From the NCBI GenBank assembly GCA_018829465.1, contig JAHJTN010000010.1, forward strand, positions 152,047 through 216,046: 64,000 nucleotides of DNA, written 5' to 3'. Each line of letters begins with the position of its first letter. Position 1 is the stretch's first letter. The notes under the pieces were generated by a model, which was not told where the DNA came from, made no database searches, and saw nothing but the letters and a program-made list of their open reading frames with translations. This DNA is from Bacteroidota bacterium (lineage in GTDB: Bacteria > Bacteroidota > Bacteroidia > Flavobacteriales > Flavobacteriaceae). Positions 1-7,956 of this stretch are shown one piece after another. The position numbers and the translations under genes were made by a program.

Positions 1-707
1 TTCCTATCAGAAAAGAACCGGCAGACAAAGCCGAAATGATATCTCAACTTCTCTTTGGAGAAACTTTTGAGATACTTGAGCTCAAGAAAAATTGGGTGTC
101 CATCAAAACATCTTTTGACAGCGTACAAGGATGGATACAAACCGGACAGTTTGCTAGTATAGAAAATATTGATCATTCCGCTACACCTGTATTAGCTGCC
201 GATTTGGTGGACGTAGTCACCGACTCAAACGGACATCTTAAAACTATTGTTTTGGGGTCTGAATTGACACACCTCCAAAAAATAGCACATCAATTTGAGG
301 GACATTCCGTTTCGGGTGAAACTTCCAAAATAGGCCTTATGAATTTTGCCTTAATGTATTTGAACAGCCCCGGTCTGAATGGCGGCAAAAGCCCTTTTGG
401 CATAGATGCATCCGGATTTACGCAGTTGGTTTACAGACTCACAGGCCATGTGTTGCCAAGATTTTTAGACCAACAAGCCCTGAGAGGAGAAACCTTGAGT
501 TTTATAGAAGAAGCCGAGCCCGGAGATTTGGTTTTTTTTGACAACAGTAATGGTGATATTGTGCACACAGGCATTTTACTGACCGATAACCACGTCATTC
601 ACGCATCCGAAAAAGTGAGGATTGATCGGCTAGACCAACACGGCATATACAACGAAGATACCAAGCAACACTCACATCAATTGCGAATGTTGAAAAAAAT
701 CATCTAA
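1..707 (+). CDS. NlpC/P60 (C40) family protein, 5' end outside the window, catalytic Cys replaced by Ala
   Basis: The reading frame is open from the window edge (codons begin at position 3), so the ATG at 36 is internal and the gene starts upstream. The visible N-terminal half looks like the SH3-type region of bacterial C40 peptidases (SQLLFGETFEI), and the C-terminal half is an NlpC/P60 domain, a family that cuts gamma-D-glutamyl-diamino acid bonds in peptidoglycan stem peptides. Family motifs present are EPGDLVFFDN, the HTGILL histidine segment and VIHASEKVRIDRLD. The nucleophile motif normally reads DCSGF, but here it is DASGF (codon GCA at 408-410). By family knowledge it should be inactive as a cysteine peptidase and may act as a binding protein. 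Family assignment is firm; loss of activity is inferred. Confidence 0.9.
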   Translation, partial: PIRKEPADKAEMISQLLFGETFEILELKKNWVSIKTSFDSVQGWIQTGQFASIENIDHSATPVLAADLVDVVTDSNGHLKTIVLGSELTHLQKIAHQFEGHSVSGETSKIGLMNFALMYLNSPGLNGGKSPFGIDASGFTQLVYRLTGHVLPRFLDQQALRGETLSFIEEAEPGDLVFFDNSNGDIVHTGILLTDNHVIHASEKVRIDRLDQHGIYNEDTKQHSHQLRMLKKII

Positions 708-732
708 AAAAATGGAATTTTAAAGAACGAGA

Positions 733-909
733 CTACTCCTTCTCTGCTCTCTTCGCTGCTTTTTCAGCTTTTATTTCTTGAAAACGCTCCTTGGCAGCAC
801 CGATAATCCAATATGGAAGAATAGACACCAAAAAAATCATCAGCCAAAAACCGATGGTTAAAATGGTTAAAAATGCCAAAAATCCTAGGTATTGATCGAA
901 TTCAAACAT
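733..909 (-). CDS. small membrane protein, 58 aa
   Basis: This short reading frame runs from ATG at 909-907 to TAG at 735-733. It encodes an acidic N-terminus (MFEFDQYLG), one long hydrophobic segment (about residues 9-36, including LTIGFWLMIFLVSILPYWII) and a charged, Lys/Ala/Glu-rich C-terminal helix (KERFQEIKAEKAAKRAEKE). That is the layout of a single-pass membrane protein with a cytoplasmic amphipathic tail. It is convergent with the upstream NlpC/P60 gene, whose stop lies 25 bp away. I do not recognise a family. The coherent hydrophobic and charged blocks over the whole length argue that it is a real gene rather than chance. Confidence 0.65.
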   Translation of the reverse strand: MFEFDQYLGFLAFLTILTIGFWLMIFLVSILPYWIIGAAKERFQEIKAEKAAKRAEKE

Positions 910-1053
910 GATAAAGCGCTTTTAATTACGTCCACAAAAATAATATTTTTTCCGGAGTTTAAAAGATAAAAATTTTTAATTTTAAAATAACTTTTACGAC
1001 TACCCATCAGAAAAATTAAACGCATATTTGAAAAACATTCCCGTATAAATCGT

Positions 1054-1061
1054 TAATTTTG
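1054..1061 (+). promoter_or_regulatory. Bacteroidota -7 promoter box, probably for fumC
   Basis: TAATTTTG matches the TAnnTTTG -7 consensus of the Bacteroidota primary sigma factor. It lies 17 bp before the first ATGAAA of the repeat pair, and a TTTG at 1027-1030 could be the -33 element, though the 23-bp gap is longer than the usual 19. It suggests that the original fumC promoter sits upstream of both repeat copies. Confidence 0.45.
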
Positions 1062-1078
1062 TTCAAACAATTTTCATC

Positions 1079-1214
1079 ATGAAACTCCCATGTGAAAAAT
1101 TTCCACAGAGGAGTATGATGATTTAGGATTTTCCATGCCCTTGCTGAGCGCAGTCGAAGCATGACCAATAAAAACACTTGTATTGAGCGAAGTCGAAATA
1201 AATAATATAAAAAG
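1079..1214 (+). repeat. leader-like dispersed repeat, copy A
   Basis: The unit starts at ATGAAA (1079) and ends where copy B begins with ATGAAA (1215). It encodes a 15-codon mini-ORF (MKLPCEKFPQRSMMI, stop at 1124-1126). It carries an inserted segment with CTGAGCGCAGTCGAAGCATG, plus a second degenerate TTGAGCGAAGTCGAAA. It is the most diverged of the five copies. Confidence 0.75.
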
Positions 1215-1303
1215 ATGAAACAACCATGTAAAAATTTTGCACACAGGGGCATGATGAGTTAGGTTGTTCCATCTGACCACTTAAAAACAATAAATATAAA
1301 CTG
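1215..1303 (+). repeat. leader-like dispersed repeat, copy B, abutting the fumC start
   Basis: This unit encodes the mini-ORF MKQPCKNFAHRGMMS (1215-1262). It ends with the conserved tail TTAAAAACAATAAATATAAA just before the fumC ATGAAA at 1304. It lacks the GTCGA-type insertion found in copies A, C and E. Confidence 0.8.
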
Positions 1304-2701
1304 ATGAAATACAGAATTGAGAAAGACACTATGGGCGAAGTAAAAGTTTCCGCCGATGTGTATTGGGGTGCTCAAACAGAGCGTTCACGCAACAATTTTA
1401 AAATAGGACCTCAAGCTTCTATGCCCAAAGAAATCATTGAAGGATTTGCCTATCTCAAAAAAGCCGCCGCTTATACAAACTGTGAATTGGGTGTTTTACC
1501 CATTGAAAAAAGAGATTTTATTGCTCAAGTGTGTGATGAAATTCTAGAAGGTAAACTCGACAACGAATTCCCACTAGTCATTTGGCAAACCGGTTCGGGC
1601 ACCCAAAGCAATATGAATGTAAACGAAGTGATTGCCAACCGCGCACATGTGTTGGCAGGCAAAACCATAGGAGAAGGCGACAAGACCTTGCAACCCAACG
1701 ACGATGTCAACAAATCGCAATCGTCTAACGACACCTACCCAACGGCCATGCACATAGCCGCTTATATAAAAATTGTACAAACAACCATCCCGGGTGTCAC
1801 CCAATTGCGCGATACGCTAAAGAAAAAATCGGATGCATTTAAAAATGTGGTCAAGATTGGGCGTACCCACCTGATGGATGCTACACCGCTCACACTCGGT
1901 CAAGAGTTTTCGGGCTATGTTTCCCAACTCGATCACGGACTTAAAACCTTGCGCAACTCGCTAGATCACCTTTCCGAATTGGCATTAGGTGGCACCGCTG
2001 TAGGCACGGGTATCAACACGCCAAAAGGCTATGCCAAACGCGTAGCAGAGTTTATTGCAAAGTTTACCGAAATGCCCTTCAAAACAGCCGACAACAAATT
2101 TGAAGCACTGGCCGCACACGATGCCATAGTGGAAGCACACAGCGCACTCAAAGTATTGGCCGTTTCGCTCTACAAAATCGCCAATGACATTCGATTGTTG
2201 GCCTCAGGGCCTAGATCGGGCATTGCAGAAATTATTATTCCTGCCAATGAACCCGGTTCGTCTATCATGCCCGGCAAAGTAAATCCTACCCAATGTGAGG
2301 CATTGACCATGGTTTGCGCACAAGTAATCGGCAACGACGCTGCGGTGACCTTTGCGGGCACGCAGGGCCAGTTTGAATTGAATGTCTTTAAACCGGTGAT
2401 GGCTGCCAATATATTGCAATCAGCACAGCTCATTGGCGATGCTTGCGTTTCTTTTGATGAACATTGCGCCTCAGGCATCGAACCCAACCACCCGCGCATC
2501 AAAGAATTGCTCAACAATTCGCTGATGCTGGTGACCGCTTTGAACACCAAAATAGGCTATTACAAAGCAGCTGAGATTGCAAATACGGCACACCAAAACG
2601 GTACGACACTCAAAGAAGAAGCCGTGCGACTGGGCTATGTGACAGCGGCAGAATTCGACGCTTGGGTGAAACCGGAAGACATGGTAGGTTCCTTGAAATA
2701 G
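1304..2701 (+). CDS. fumC: class II fumarate hydratase
   Basis: This enzyme interconverts fumarate and L-malate in the citric acid cycle and acts in the cytoplasm as a homotetramer. The 465-residue length is normal for iron-independent class II fumarases. The superfamily signature [11 protein letters not shown] begins near residue 317, and the segment [11 protein letters not shown] places the conserved His near residue 189. The start is the ATGAAATACAG at the end of the tandem leader repeat. Downstream a GNAT gene follows after 78 bp on the same strand. Related aspartase and argininosuccinate lyase share the superfamily signature, but overall length and the [14 protein letters not shown] segment fit fumarase. 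Confidence 0.97.
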   Translation: MKYRIEKDTMGEVKVSADVYWGAQTERSRNNFKIGPQASMPKEIIEGFAYLKKAAAYTNCELGVLPIEKRDFIAQVCDEILEGKLDNEFPLVIWQTGSGTQSNMNVNEVIANRAHVLAGKTIGEGDKTLQPNDDVNKSQSSNDTYPTAMHIAAYIKIVQTTIPGVTQLRDTLKKKSDAFKNVVKIGRTHLMDATPLTLGQEFSGYVSQLDHGLKTLRNSLDHLSELALGGTAVGTGINTPKGYAKRVAEFIAKFTEMPFKTADNKFEALAAHDAIVEAHSALKVLAVSLYKIANDIRLLASGPRSGIAEIIIPANEPGSSIMPGKVNPTQCEALTMVCAQVIGNDAAVTFAGTQGQFELNVFKPVMAANILQSAQLIGDACVSFDEHCASGIEPNHPRIKELLNNSLMLVTALNTKIGYYKAAEIANTAHQNGTTLKEEAVRLGYVTAAEFDAWVKPEDMVGSLK

Positions 2702-2779
2702 GTCAGACACTCAAAAAGTGTAAAAGGGTACTTTTTAGTATCACTTGCAAAATACCTATCGCGCAAACATCCTCAAATC

Positions 2780-3244
2780 ATGATCAAACTAAGCGTATCC
2801 CCATATCATCAAAATCTAAAAAAAGATTTTGTCAGACTCAATATCGATTGGCTGGAAGAATTTTTTTTTGTTGAACCCGTAGATGAAATGGTGCTCAATC
2901 AATGTGAACAAAAAATCATAGCACCGGGTGGACATATCTTTTTTTTGATCCGAGACAATACCGTTTTGGGTACTGTGGCACTGATGAAAACCTCCGAAGG
3001 TGTCTTCGAACTGACCAAAATGTCCGTAGATAAAACCTTGCGCGGCAAAGGTTATGGAAAAATATTGCTGCAACATTGTATAGATTTCGCCAAAAGCCGG
3101 TCTTGGAAAAAACTCATTTTGTACTCAAACACAAAATTGGAAAATGCCATTCATCTATACCAAAAATTCGGCTTTTGTGAAATACCGGTTGAGGCAGGCT
3201 GTGTGTATGAGCGGTGCAATATCAAAATGGAACTCCTTATTTGA
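2780..3244 (+). CDS. GNAT family N-acetyltransferase
   Basis: A 154-residue protein with the GNAT fold pattern. A central strand precedes the acetyl-CoA pyrophosphate-binding loop LRGKGYGK (about residues 92-99), which fits the R/Q-x-x-G-x-G/A motif, and the C-terminal part has the usual NAIHLYQKFGF segment. Members transfer acetyl from acetyl-CoA to amines of small molecules or proteins; the substrate cannot be read from sequence. The ATG at 2780 is used because the frame upstream lacks family-like sequence. A ten-T run lies inside the coding region (FFF codons near residue 30), a possible slippage site. Confidence 0.85.
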   Translation: MIKLSVSPYHQNLKKDFVRLNIDWLEEFFFVEPVDEMVLNQCEQKIIAPGGHIFFLIRDNTVLGTVALMKTSEGVFELTKMSVDKTLRGKGYGKILLQHCIDFAKSRSWKKLILYSNTKLENAIHLYQKFGFCEIPVEAGCVYERCNIKMELLI

Positions 3245-3387
3245 CATTTTGCTAAAAGAAAAGGCGGTTTGGGAAGTCGCTTAATACACTTTTAAATTAT
3301 TTTCAAAACGCTGTAGATTGCCACTACGAAGCATCAAACATTTAAAATTTTCAAAAACTACCAACCGGGAGTGTTTCATCAGTTAAT

Positions 3388-4827
3388 TTAATCGCCCAGA
3401 TGCGCCTCTTTTCCGGCAATAGGTATGATGCTTGTCTGTCTTTTATTTACATACCTGAAACCTTCTTTGCTAAAAAAACCGGACTCTTCCAGCGCAATAC
3501 GAACGTCTTTGCCCCACTGCTCAACATACACCATCGCGTTGAGTTCTATAGCATAAGCCGTGTTGTGATGCATTGGATAATCGCCGGTAAAAGGCACACC
3601 TTCTTGCGCATCCCACATTCCTATGGTAGTGCCCGAACTATGACCGTAACTGCCCAACGGATGGGTATAGATTTGAGGCCTTAAACCTGCCGATTTGGCC
3701 TGAGCCAAGGCAGCAGCCAAAATTTGGTTTCCGGTGCTGCCGACCTTAAAATTATCGGTAAGTGCATCTTGCACTGCGTTTCCTTGTTTAAAAGCCTGCT
3801 GCAAGAAGACAGGCACTTCCGTTTCACCGGGTTTTAGCACATAGGCCATTTCTTGGCAATCCGTATTGAGACCGAGATAAGTTATTCCAAAATCGCAATG
3901 CAGCAAATCGCCGGGTTGAATGACTTTTGAAGCATCTTTATTGGTAAATGCATCTACGTGGTTTTTTAGTTTTTCGTCGCTTCTTTGAATTTCTACCGAG
4001 GGATGAAACCAAGTTTGCAAGCCCAAATCTGAAACCTTCTGACGCATCCACCAAACCAAATCATCGGCGGTGGTTTGCCCGGGAATGATGACTTTATTGG
4101 AATAGGCTTCTGCTATAATTTGATGGGTAATTTCAACCAAATCTGCAAATATTTTCATTTCCATTTCGGTTCGGGTTTCTATCCAGCGTATAGCTAATCT
4201 TTCGGAAGAATGGACTCTTTTCTTTAATGTTGAAGGCAACTTTTCCATAAAGGCCTTGTAGTCGGTTTGCACGAGTCCGTCCAAGATGTTGAAATGTTCG
4301 GAAATATTGATGCCAATTCGCGATGGATTGCGGGACTTGATCAAATCGAGGAGTGCCTGCCATTGGTCGGGTTGTTTCTCTTTGTTCCATACCGACTTGA
4401 AATGCGTACCTACATCATAACGTGCAACCGCCAACTTCTCTATGGTGTTTGCCGATTTATTTCTGTAAAAAACCAAGATGGTTCTCCGGCGGGCATTGAG
4501 CCACGTAGCGGGCAACATGGTTTTTAGGACGGGATCTTCGTTGTATTCGCGCGATATGAGCACCCACATGTCAAAGTTTGTCTCGTCCATGAGTTGGGGC
4601 AATAAAGAATCTAAACGTTGGCTAAGGATAGCATCTTTAATTTGAGCTTGCTCGCGCACGGAATAAAACTGCGCCATGAGCAGCTGACCAGAAAAAAAAA
4701 GCAAACTTAAAACCATCCACCGTTTTAATTGTTTACGCGTGTCGCTTTGACATCGCTCAAAATAAGTGTTCTTAACAACCTTGTTTTGATTGGGCAGGCA
4801 GCAGAATTGTAAGCTATTATAAATCAT
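3388..4827 (-). CDS. secreted M24 family metallopeptidase (Xaa-Pro aminopeptidase-like)
   Basis: The pita-bread M24 domain fills the C-terminal half, with all five metal ligands visible in order: two Asp in HCDFG and NTDCQEM, His in YGHSSG, Glu in AIELN and Glu in ALEES. The N-terminal half resembles the creatinase/prolidase N domain (DMWVLISREYNED). Family members remove N-terminal residues before proline or cleave X-Pro dipeptides using two metal ions. An N-terminal hydrophobic stretch ending LLMAQ looks like a Sec signal peptide, so the enzyme probably acts in the periplasm. The longest frame starts at 4827, but the first ATG directly before the hydrophobic core is at 4716. The true start is uncertain. 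Confidence 0.88.
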   Translation of the reverse strand: MIYNSLQFCCLPNQNKVVKNTYFERCQSDTRKQLKRWMVLSLLFFSGQLLMAQFYSVREQAQIKDAILSQRLDSLLPQLMDETNFDMWVLISREYNEDPVLKTMLPATWLNARRRTILVFYRNKSANTIEKLAVARYDVGTHFKSVWNKEKQPDQWQALLDLIKSRNPSRIGINISEHFNILDGLVQTDYKAFMEKLPSTLKKRVHSSERLAIRWIETRTEMEMKIFADLVEITHQIIAEAYSNKVIIPGQTTADDLVWWMRQKVSDLGLQTWFHPSVEIQRSDEKLKNHVDAFTNKDASKVIQPGDLLHCDFGITYLGLNTDCQEMAYVLKPGETEVPVFLQQAFKQGNAVQDALTDNFKVGSTGNQILAAALAQAKSAGLRPQIYTHPLGSYGHSSGTTIGMWDAQEGVPFTGDYPMHHNTAYAIELNAMVYVEQWGKDVRIALEESGFFSKEGFRYVNKRQTSIIPIAGKEAHLGD

Positions 4828-4860
4828 ATCGTTTGGTTGAATAATTTTGTTAGAGGATCA

Positions 4861-5913
4861 TTATAGTTTTAAGGTATCTAAGGTTGCCGCGCGTCGGACT
4901 TTACCGCTTGTTGATGTTTGAAATTCAGGCACAAAATAGATGTGTTTGGGTTTTTCAAAGTCTGTAAAATCGGCAAAAACTTCTTCGGGTAAGTTTCTTT
5001 CTGTCCCTTCTATAACCAGGACAGTTTTCTCGCCTAAAACATCGCAGGGTATGCCGGCCACAAAAAATCTTTCAGTTATGTGACTTTCCAGTTTGGGTTC
5101 AATTTGTTCCGGATGCAACTTTACCCCACCGCTATTGATCACATAGTCAGCCCTGCCTAGCCAATCAAACGATGAGTCTGAAATGATTCTTACCACATCT
5201 GTAGTGTACACGGCCTCTTCCATCCAAGGCATTTTTACAATGAGTTTGCCTTCTGCATCAGCCTGTACTTTTACACCTTCCATGGTTTTAAAAAAAGGCT
5301 CTGTTTTAATGTTTCGTGCAGCAAAATGGGTTACGGTTTCCGTCATCCCGAAGGTTTCATAAATTTCACAAGGTGCTGTTTTGAGTTTTTTACGAGCCAC
5401 GTCCGAAAGCCTGCCGCCGCCAACCAAGAGCGTACCAATACGGTGTAGTTGGTCAAAACTATTGAGGGCCTGCAAGGGCACCATGGCACCAAAATCATAC
5501 GTTGTGTCTGCGTTTGGGTCTAATGGATGTGAAGAAGGCGTTACCAATTCCACATTGAGCCCCAAAATGAAAGCGCGAACAAACATCATTTTACCGGCTA
5601 TATAGGATGCCGGAAGGCACATGAGCCCGCTGTGGCCTACAGTTACTCCAAAAAAATCGCCTGTTGCCAAGGCACTGTCCACCATTTGCTGTTTGGGAAT
5701 TTGAATGGGCTTTGGTTTTCCCGTAGAACCGGATGTCATCACTTCTATATAGGGTTTGTCATCGAGCCAATCCATCAAAAAACGACCGGCTTCTTGTTCG
5801 TAGTGGTCACCTTCTTTAACAAAGCTATAGGCCACTTGTTGAAGTCCGTCTCTATCAAAATGGAAACCGTTGAGTTGAAAACGGTTGTGGATATTTTCGG
5901 GCGTTACTTTCAT
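4861..5913 (-). CDS. menE: o-succinylbenzoate--CoA ligase-like AMP-dependent synthetase
   Basis: This is an adenylate-forming enzyme with the nucleotide loop TSGSTGKPKP, the ETFGMTET adenine-site motif and the WLGRADYVINSGGVK hinge typical of the ANL superfamily. At 350 residues it is much shorter than acyl-CoA synthetases and matches the compact MenE of Bacteroidota, which activates o-succinylbenzoate with CoA in menaquinone synthesis. The ATG at 5913 (MKVTPENIH) is preferred over an in-frame ATG 39 bp upstream, whose extension is lysine-rich and not family-like. No other men genes are visible. The gene lies 33 bp upstream of the M24 peptidase on the same strand and may be co-transcribed with it. 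Confidence 0.82.
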   Translation of the reverse strand: MKVTPENIHNRFQLNGFHFDRDGLQQVAYSFVKEGDHYEQEAGRFLMDWLDDKPYIEVMTSGSTGKPKPIQIPKQQMVDSALATGDFFGVTVGHSGLMCLPASYIAGKMMFVRAFILGLNVELVTPSSHPLDPNADTTYDFGAMVPLQALNSFDQLHRIGTLLVGGGRLSDVARKKLKTAPCEIYETFGMTETVTHFAARNIKTEPFFKTMEGVKVQADAEGKLIVKMPWMEEAVYTTDVVRIISDSSFDWLGRADYVINSGGVKLHPEQIEPKLESHITERFFVAGIPCDVLGEKTVLVIEGTERNLPEEVFADFTDFEKPKHIYFVPEFQTSTSGKVRRAATLDTLKL

Positions 5914-6228
5914 TTTAGATTTGTTTTTGTGTTTTGTTAAAATAACTATCAAATTCCATTTATTTACTTTGCTCGCTTAAGTTCGTAAAAGGCGTTCTTT
6001 AAATAGTTTTTTTTAAATTCTTAAATTTTTTGTTTTTGTCGAGCGCAGCACAGACTTCTCTGTACACTAGCAGATGTTTTTTATCAATAATTGACTGATT
6101 AGACGCACATTTCCTTATAAAGACCCGACAAAAAACAAAAATAATCAAAATGCCCCGGTTTTGATTCTAAAAAACAAAGCATTTTTTTATATTGGCTATT
6201 TATAGGATGTGTGCAATTTGAGGAAAAA

Positions 6229-6259
6229 TTTGCTTACATACCAATTTTTGGTATATTTG
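6229..6259 (+). promoter_or_regulatory. parDE promoter
   Basis: TTTG at 6229-6232 and TATATTTG at 6252-6259 are separated by exactly 19 bp, a full match to the Bacteroidota TTTG-N19-TAnnTTTG promoter. The start site would fall about 12 bp before the antitoxin ATG. Confidence 0.75.
6239..6253. promoter_or_regulatory. operator palindrome 1 of the parDE module
   Basis: TACCAATTTTTGGTA is a perfect inverted repeat (6-bp arms, 3-bp centre) lying between the -33 and -7 elements. This is where an autorepressing ribbon-helix-helix antitoxin would block polymerase. Confidence 0.65.
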
Positions 6260-6278
6260 AATTAAATTAGTATTCAAA
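6256..6278. promoter_or_regulatory. operator palindrome 2 of the parDE module
   Basis: TTTGAAT (6256-6262) and ATTCAAA (6272-6278) are perfect inverted 7-bp arms around a 9-bp centre. The left arm overlaps the -7 box and the right arm touches the antitoxin start codon. It is a second candidate site for autoregulation. Confidence 0.5.
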
Positions 6279-6529
6279 TGAACAAAAACACATCAATATC
6301 ACTCGGAAATCATTTTGACCAATTCGTTCAAAGCCGAATAAAAGAAGGTAGATTTAAAAATGTTAGTGAAGTTATTCGAGCAGGATTAAGACTTTTAGAA
6401 GAAGAGGAAAGTAAAGTAATTGCGCTGAAAAAAGCTATCCAAGAGGGAATTGATAGCGGAATTGCTCACGACTTTGACCCTAAAAAGCATCTTGAATCTT
6501 TAAAAGCGAAAAAGCACTTGAATGGCTGA
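6278..6529 (+). CDS. parD: type II antitoxin, ParD/CC2985 family
   Basis: An 83-residue protein. Its N-terminal ribbon-helix-helix domain (about residues 1-45) includes NTSISLGNHFDQFVQSRI and the conserved FKNVSEVIRAGLRLLEE. This domain binds DNA as a dimer and represses its own promoter. The C-terminal tail (KKAIQEGIDSGIAHDFDP) is the flexible part that wraps around and neutralises the partner toxin. It overlaps the toxin gene by 8 bp, the usual antitoxin-first arrangement. Two palindromes in the promoter support autoregulation. Confidence 0.93.
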   Translation: MNKNTSISLGNHFDQFVQSRIKEGRFKNVSEVIRAGLRLLEEEESKVIALKKAIQEGIDSGIAHDFDPKKHLESLKAKKHLNG

Positions 6530-6821
6530 ATATAAACTGACAAACAAAGCGGTCGAGGATTTGTCAAAGATTTGGGATTATACATTTGAGGTTTGGTCGG
6601 AAAATCAAGCCGACAAATATTACGATGATTTAATCTCTAACTGTCAGGAAATTGCGAAAAAACCAGATTTAGGAAAAATCTACGAAGGAATATCAAAGCA
6701 ACTACTTGGAATGAAAGCTAATCGACACATAATTTTCTATAGGACTATAAATGACAATTATGTTGAGATAACGAGAATATTGCACGAAAGAATGGATTTG
6801 AAAAAAAGAATTACGGAATAA
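6522..6821 (+). CDS. parE: type II toxin, ParE/RelE superfamily
   Basis: A 99-residue ParE-like toxin. It shows the N-terminal helix pair (KLTNKAVEDLSKIWDYTFE and QADKYYDDLISNCQEIAKKP) and the C-terminal strand block HIIFYRTINDNYVEITRILHERMD typical of the family. Characterised ParE toxins inhibit DNA gyrase, whereas related RelE toxins cut mRNA. Pairing with a ParD antitoxin favours the former, but the target is not proven. The gene is intact and follows the antitoxin with an 8-bp overlap. The module is self-contained, with its own promoter, and looks like an inserted cassette. Confidence 0.92.
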   Translation: MAEYKLTNKAVEDLSKIWDYTFEVWSENQADKYYDDLISNCQEIAKKPDLGKIYEGISKQLLGMKANRHIIFYRTINDNYVEITRILHERMDLKKRITE

Positions 6822-6835
6822 AAAAACTGCACACA

Positions 6836-6971
6836 ACACCGCATCCTATAGTTTATGGTGGAAAAAGTGCTAAATCGAAAGTTTTTGTATTTTTATAAAC
6901 GTAATTACTAATCTGAAAAGTTAGCACTTGTTTGCCCACCACAAACCATGTGCGCAACACGTTGCCGGTGT
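6836..6971. repeat. long nested inverted repeat downstream of parE
   Basis: Arms pair in nested order: ACACCG (6836-6841) with CGGTGT (6966-6971); GTTTATGGTGG (6851-6861) with CCACCACAAAC (6936-6946, one mismatch); AGTGCTAA (6866-6873) with TTAGCACT (6921-6928). The whole could fold into one extended cruciform. It accounts for most of the 329-bp gene-free stretch 6822-7150; the rest shows nothing I can name. Confidence 0.6.
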
Positions 6972-7150
6972 CAATAAAAAAAATGCTTAATTTTGAAGCG
7001 TGCTATAAAATTCCGGACACAAACCGAAAATATGGATTGGCTGATTTTAACGGCTTGTCGGCAAGGTGGTTTTGAGCTTAAAAAAAAATATATTGAGCAA
7101 GTTCGAAATCAGTAATATCAACCCGATCAAACAAACTAAAAACTGTTTTT

Positions 7151-7954
7151 ATGACTGCAAAGACTAACCTTTTATCGCTGCTATTTGTTTTGATTGGCTT
7201 CGTATCATGCCAAGATAACAATAAGAAAACCCAAGTTTTGGAAAAAACCGAAGAAGAAATTGTAGTAAACCGAATGTTTCCTGCCAATATAGACCGTGTT
7301 TTTGAAGCACATGGGGGTTACGCTCATTGGGCTCAACAGCAATATTTGACCTTCACACTTCCCAAGCCCGATGGCAATGAAATACACCAAATAGATTTAC
7401 GGTCGCGAAAAGACAGAATTCACACGGACAAATTTAGTCTTGGTTTTGATGGCGAGGAAGTTTGGATTAAACAAGATTCTACTTATTTCGGAGGCAATCC
7501 TAGGTTTTATCACAACTTGATGTTTTACTTTTATGCGATGCCTTTTGTACTAGGCGACCCGGGTGTCATCTACGAGCCGGCTGAAGATTTGGTCTATCAA
7601 GACACCATTTATAAGGGATTAAAAATTTCTTTCGAAGCAGAGGTTGGCGATACCCCGGAGGACAATTATTTTTTATATTACCACCCGGAAACGGGCCGTA
7701 TGGCTTGGTTGGGCTATACGGTTACTTTTTTTAGCGGCGCGCCAAGCGACAAGGTAAGCTATATTCATTATGCGGGATGGCAAGAATTTAACGGATTACT
7801 GCTGCCCACAAGGCTAGAGTGGCATGAATATAAAGATGGGAAGTTGGGCAAAATGACAAACGGCGTCAGTTTTACAGATATTCAGGTCTCTGAAACCATC
7901 CCGGATCGGATTGTTTTTAAAAAACCCGAAGGCGCAACCACTGTGGATGAGTAA
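7151..7954 (+). CDS. DUF6503-type lipoprotein
   Basis: A 267-residue protein beginning with a lipoprotein signal (hydrophobic segment then lipobox FVSC, Cys20), so it is probably anchored in a periplasmic membrane face. The rest resembles the DUF6503 family seen in Flavobacteriia: DRVFEAHGGYAHWAQQQYLTF, GFDGEEVWIKQDS, and a C-terminal strand-rich part with LPTRLEWHEYKDGK. These features suggest a curved beta-sheet protein of the lipoprotein-carrier type, but no ligand is known to me. It ends 2 bp from the convergent downstream gene. Family call is by recognition only. Confidence 0.7.
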   Translation: MTAKTNLLSLLFVLIGFVSCQDNNKKTQVLEKTEEEIVVNRMFPANIDRVFEAHGGYAHWAQQQYLTFTLPKPDGNEIHQIDLRSRKDRIHTDKFSLGFDGEEVWIKQDSTYFGGNPRFYHNLMFYFYAMPFVLGDPGVIYEPAEDLVYQDTIYKGLKISFEAEVGDTPEDNYFLYYHPETGRMAWLGYTVTFFSGAPSDKVSYIHYAGWQEFNGLLLPTRLEWHEYKDGKLGKMTNGVSFTDIQVSETIPDRIVFKKPEGATTVDE

Positions 7955-7956
7955 GT

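Larger units (their letters stand above)
910..1303. other. intergenic region upstream of fumC
   Basis: No conventional gene is seen here. The stretch holds a likely promoter box near 1054 followed by two tandem copies of the leader-like repeat (1079-1214 and 1215-1303). Overlapping minus-strand open frames in this region are products of the repeat and have no protein-like features. Confidence 0.6.
5914..6277. other. intergenic region between menE and the parDE module
   Basis: Apart from the parDE promoter and operators at its right end, I see only AT-rich sequence. A fragment resembling the dispersed GTCGAGCGCAG motif lies near 6038. TATAGGATG at 6201-6209 is mirrored in inverted orientation on the far side of the toxin gene (6842-6850). 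Confidence 0.4.

Noticed and set aside
1016..1329. Overlapping minus-strand reading frames before fumC
   Set aside because: They are antisense to the repeat copies, overlap each other in different frames and lack protein-like composition.
6836..6971. Integron attC site behind the parDE module
   Set aside because: The nested inverted repeat has the right size and fold, but the conserved GTTRRRY and RYYYAAC core sites are not present at the ends, and no integrase is visible.
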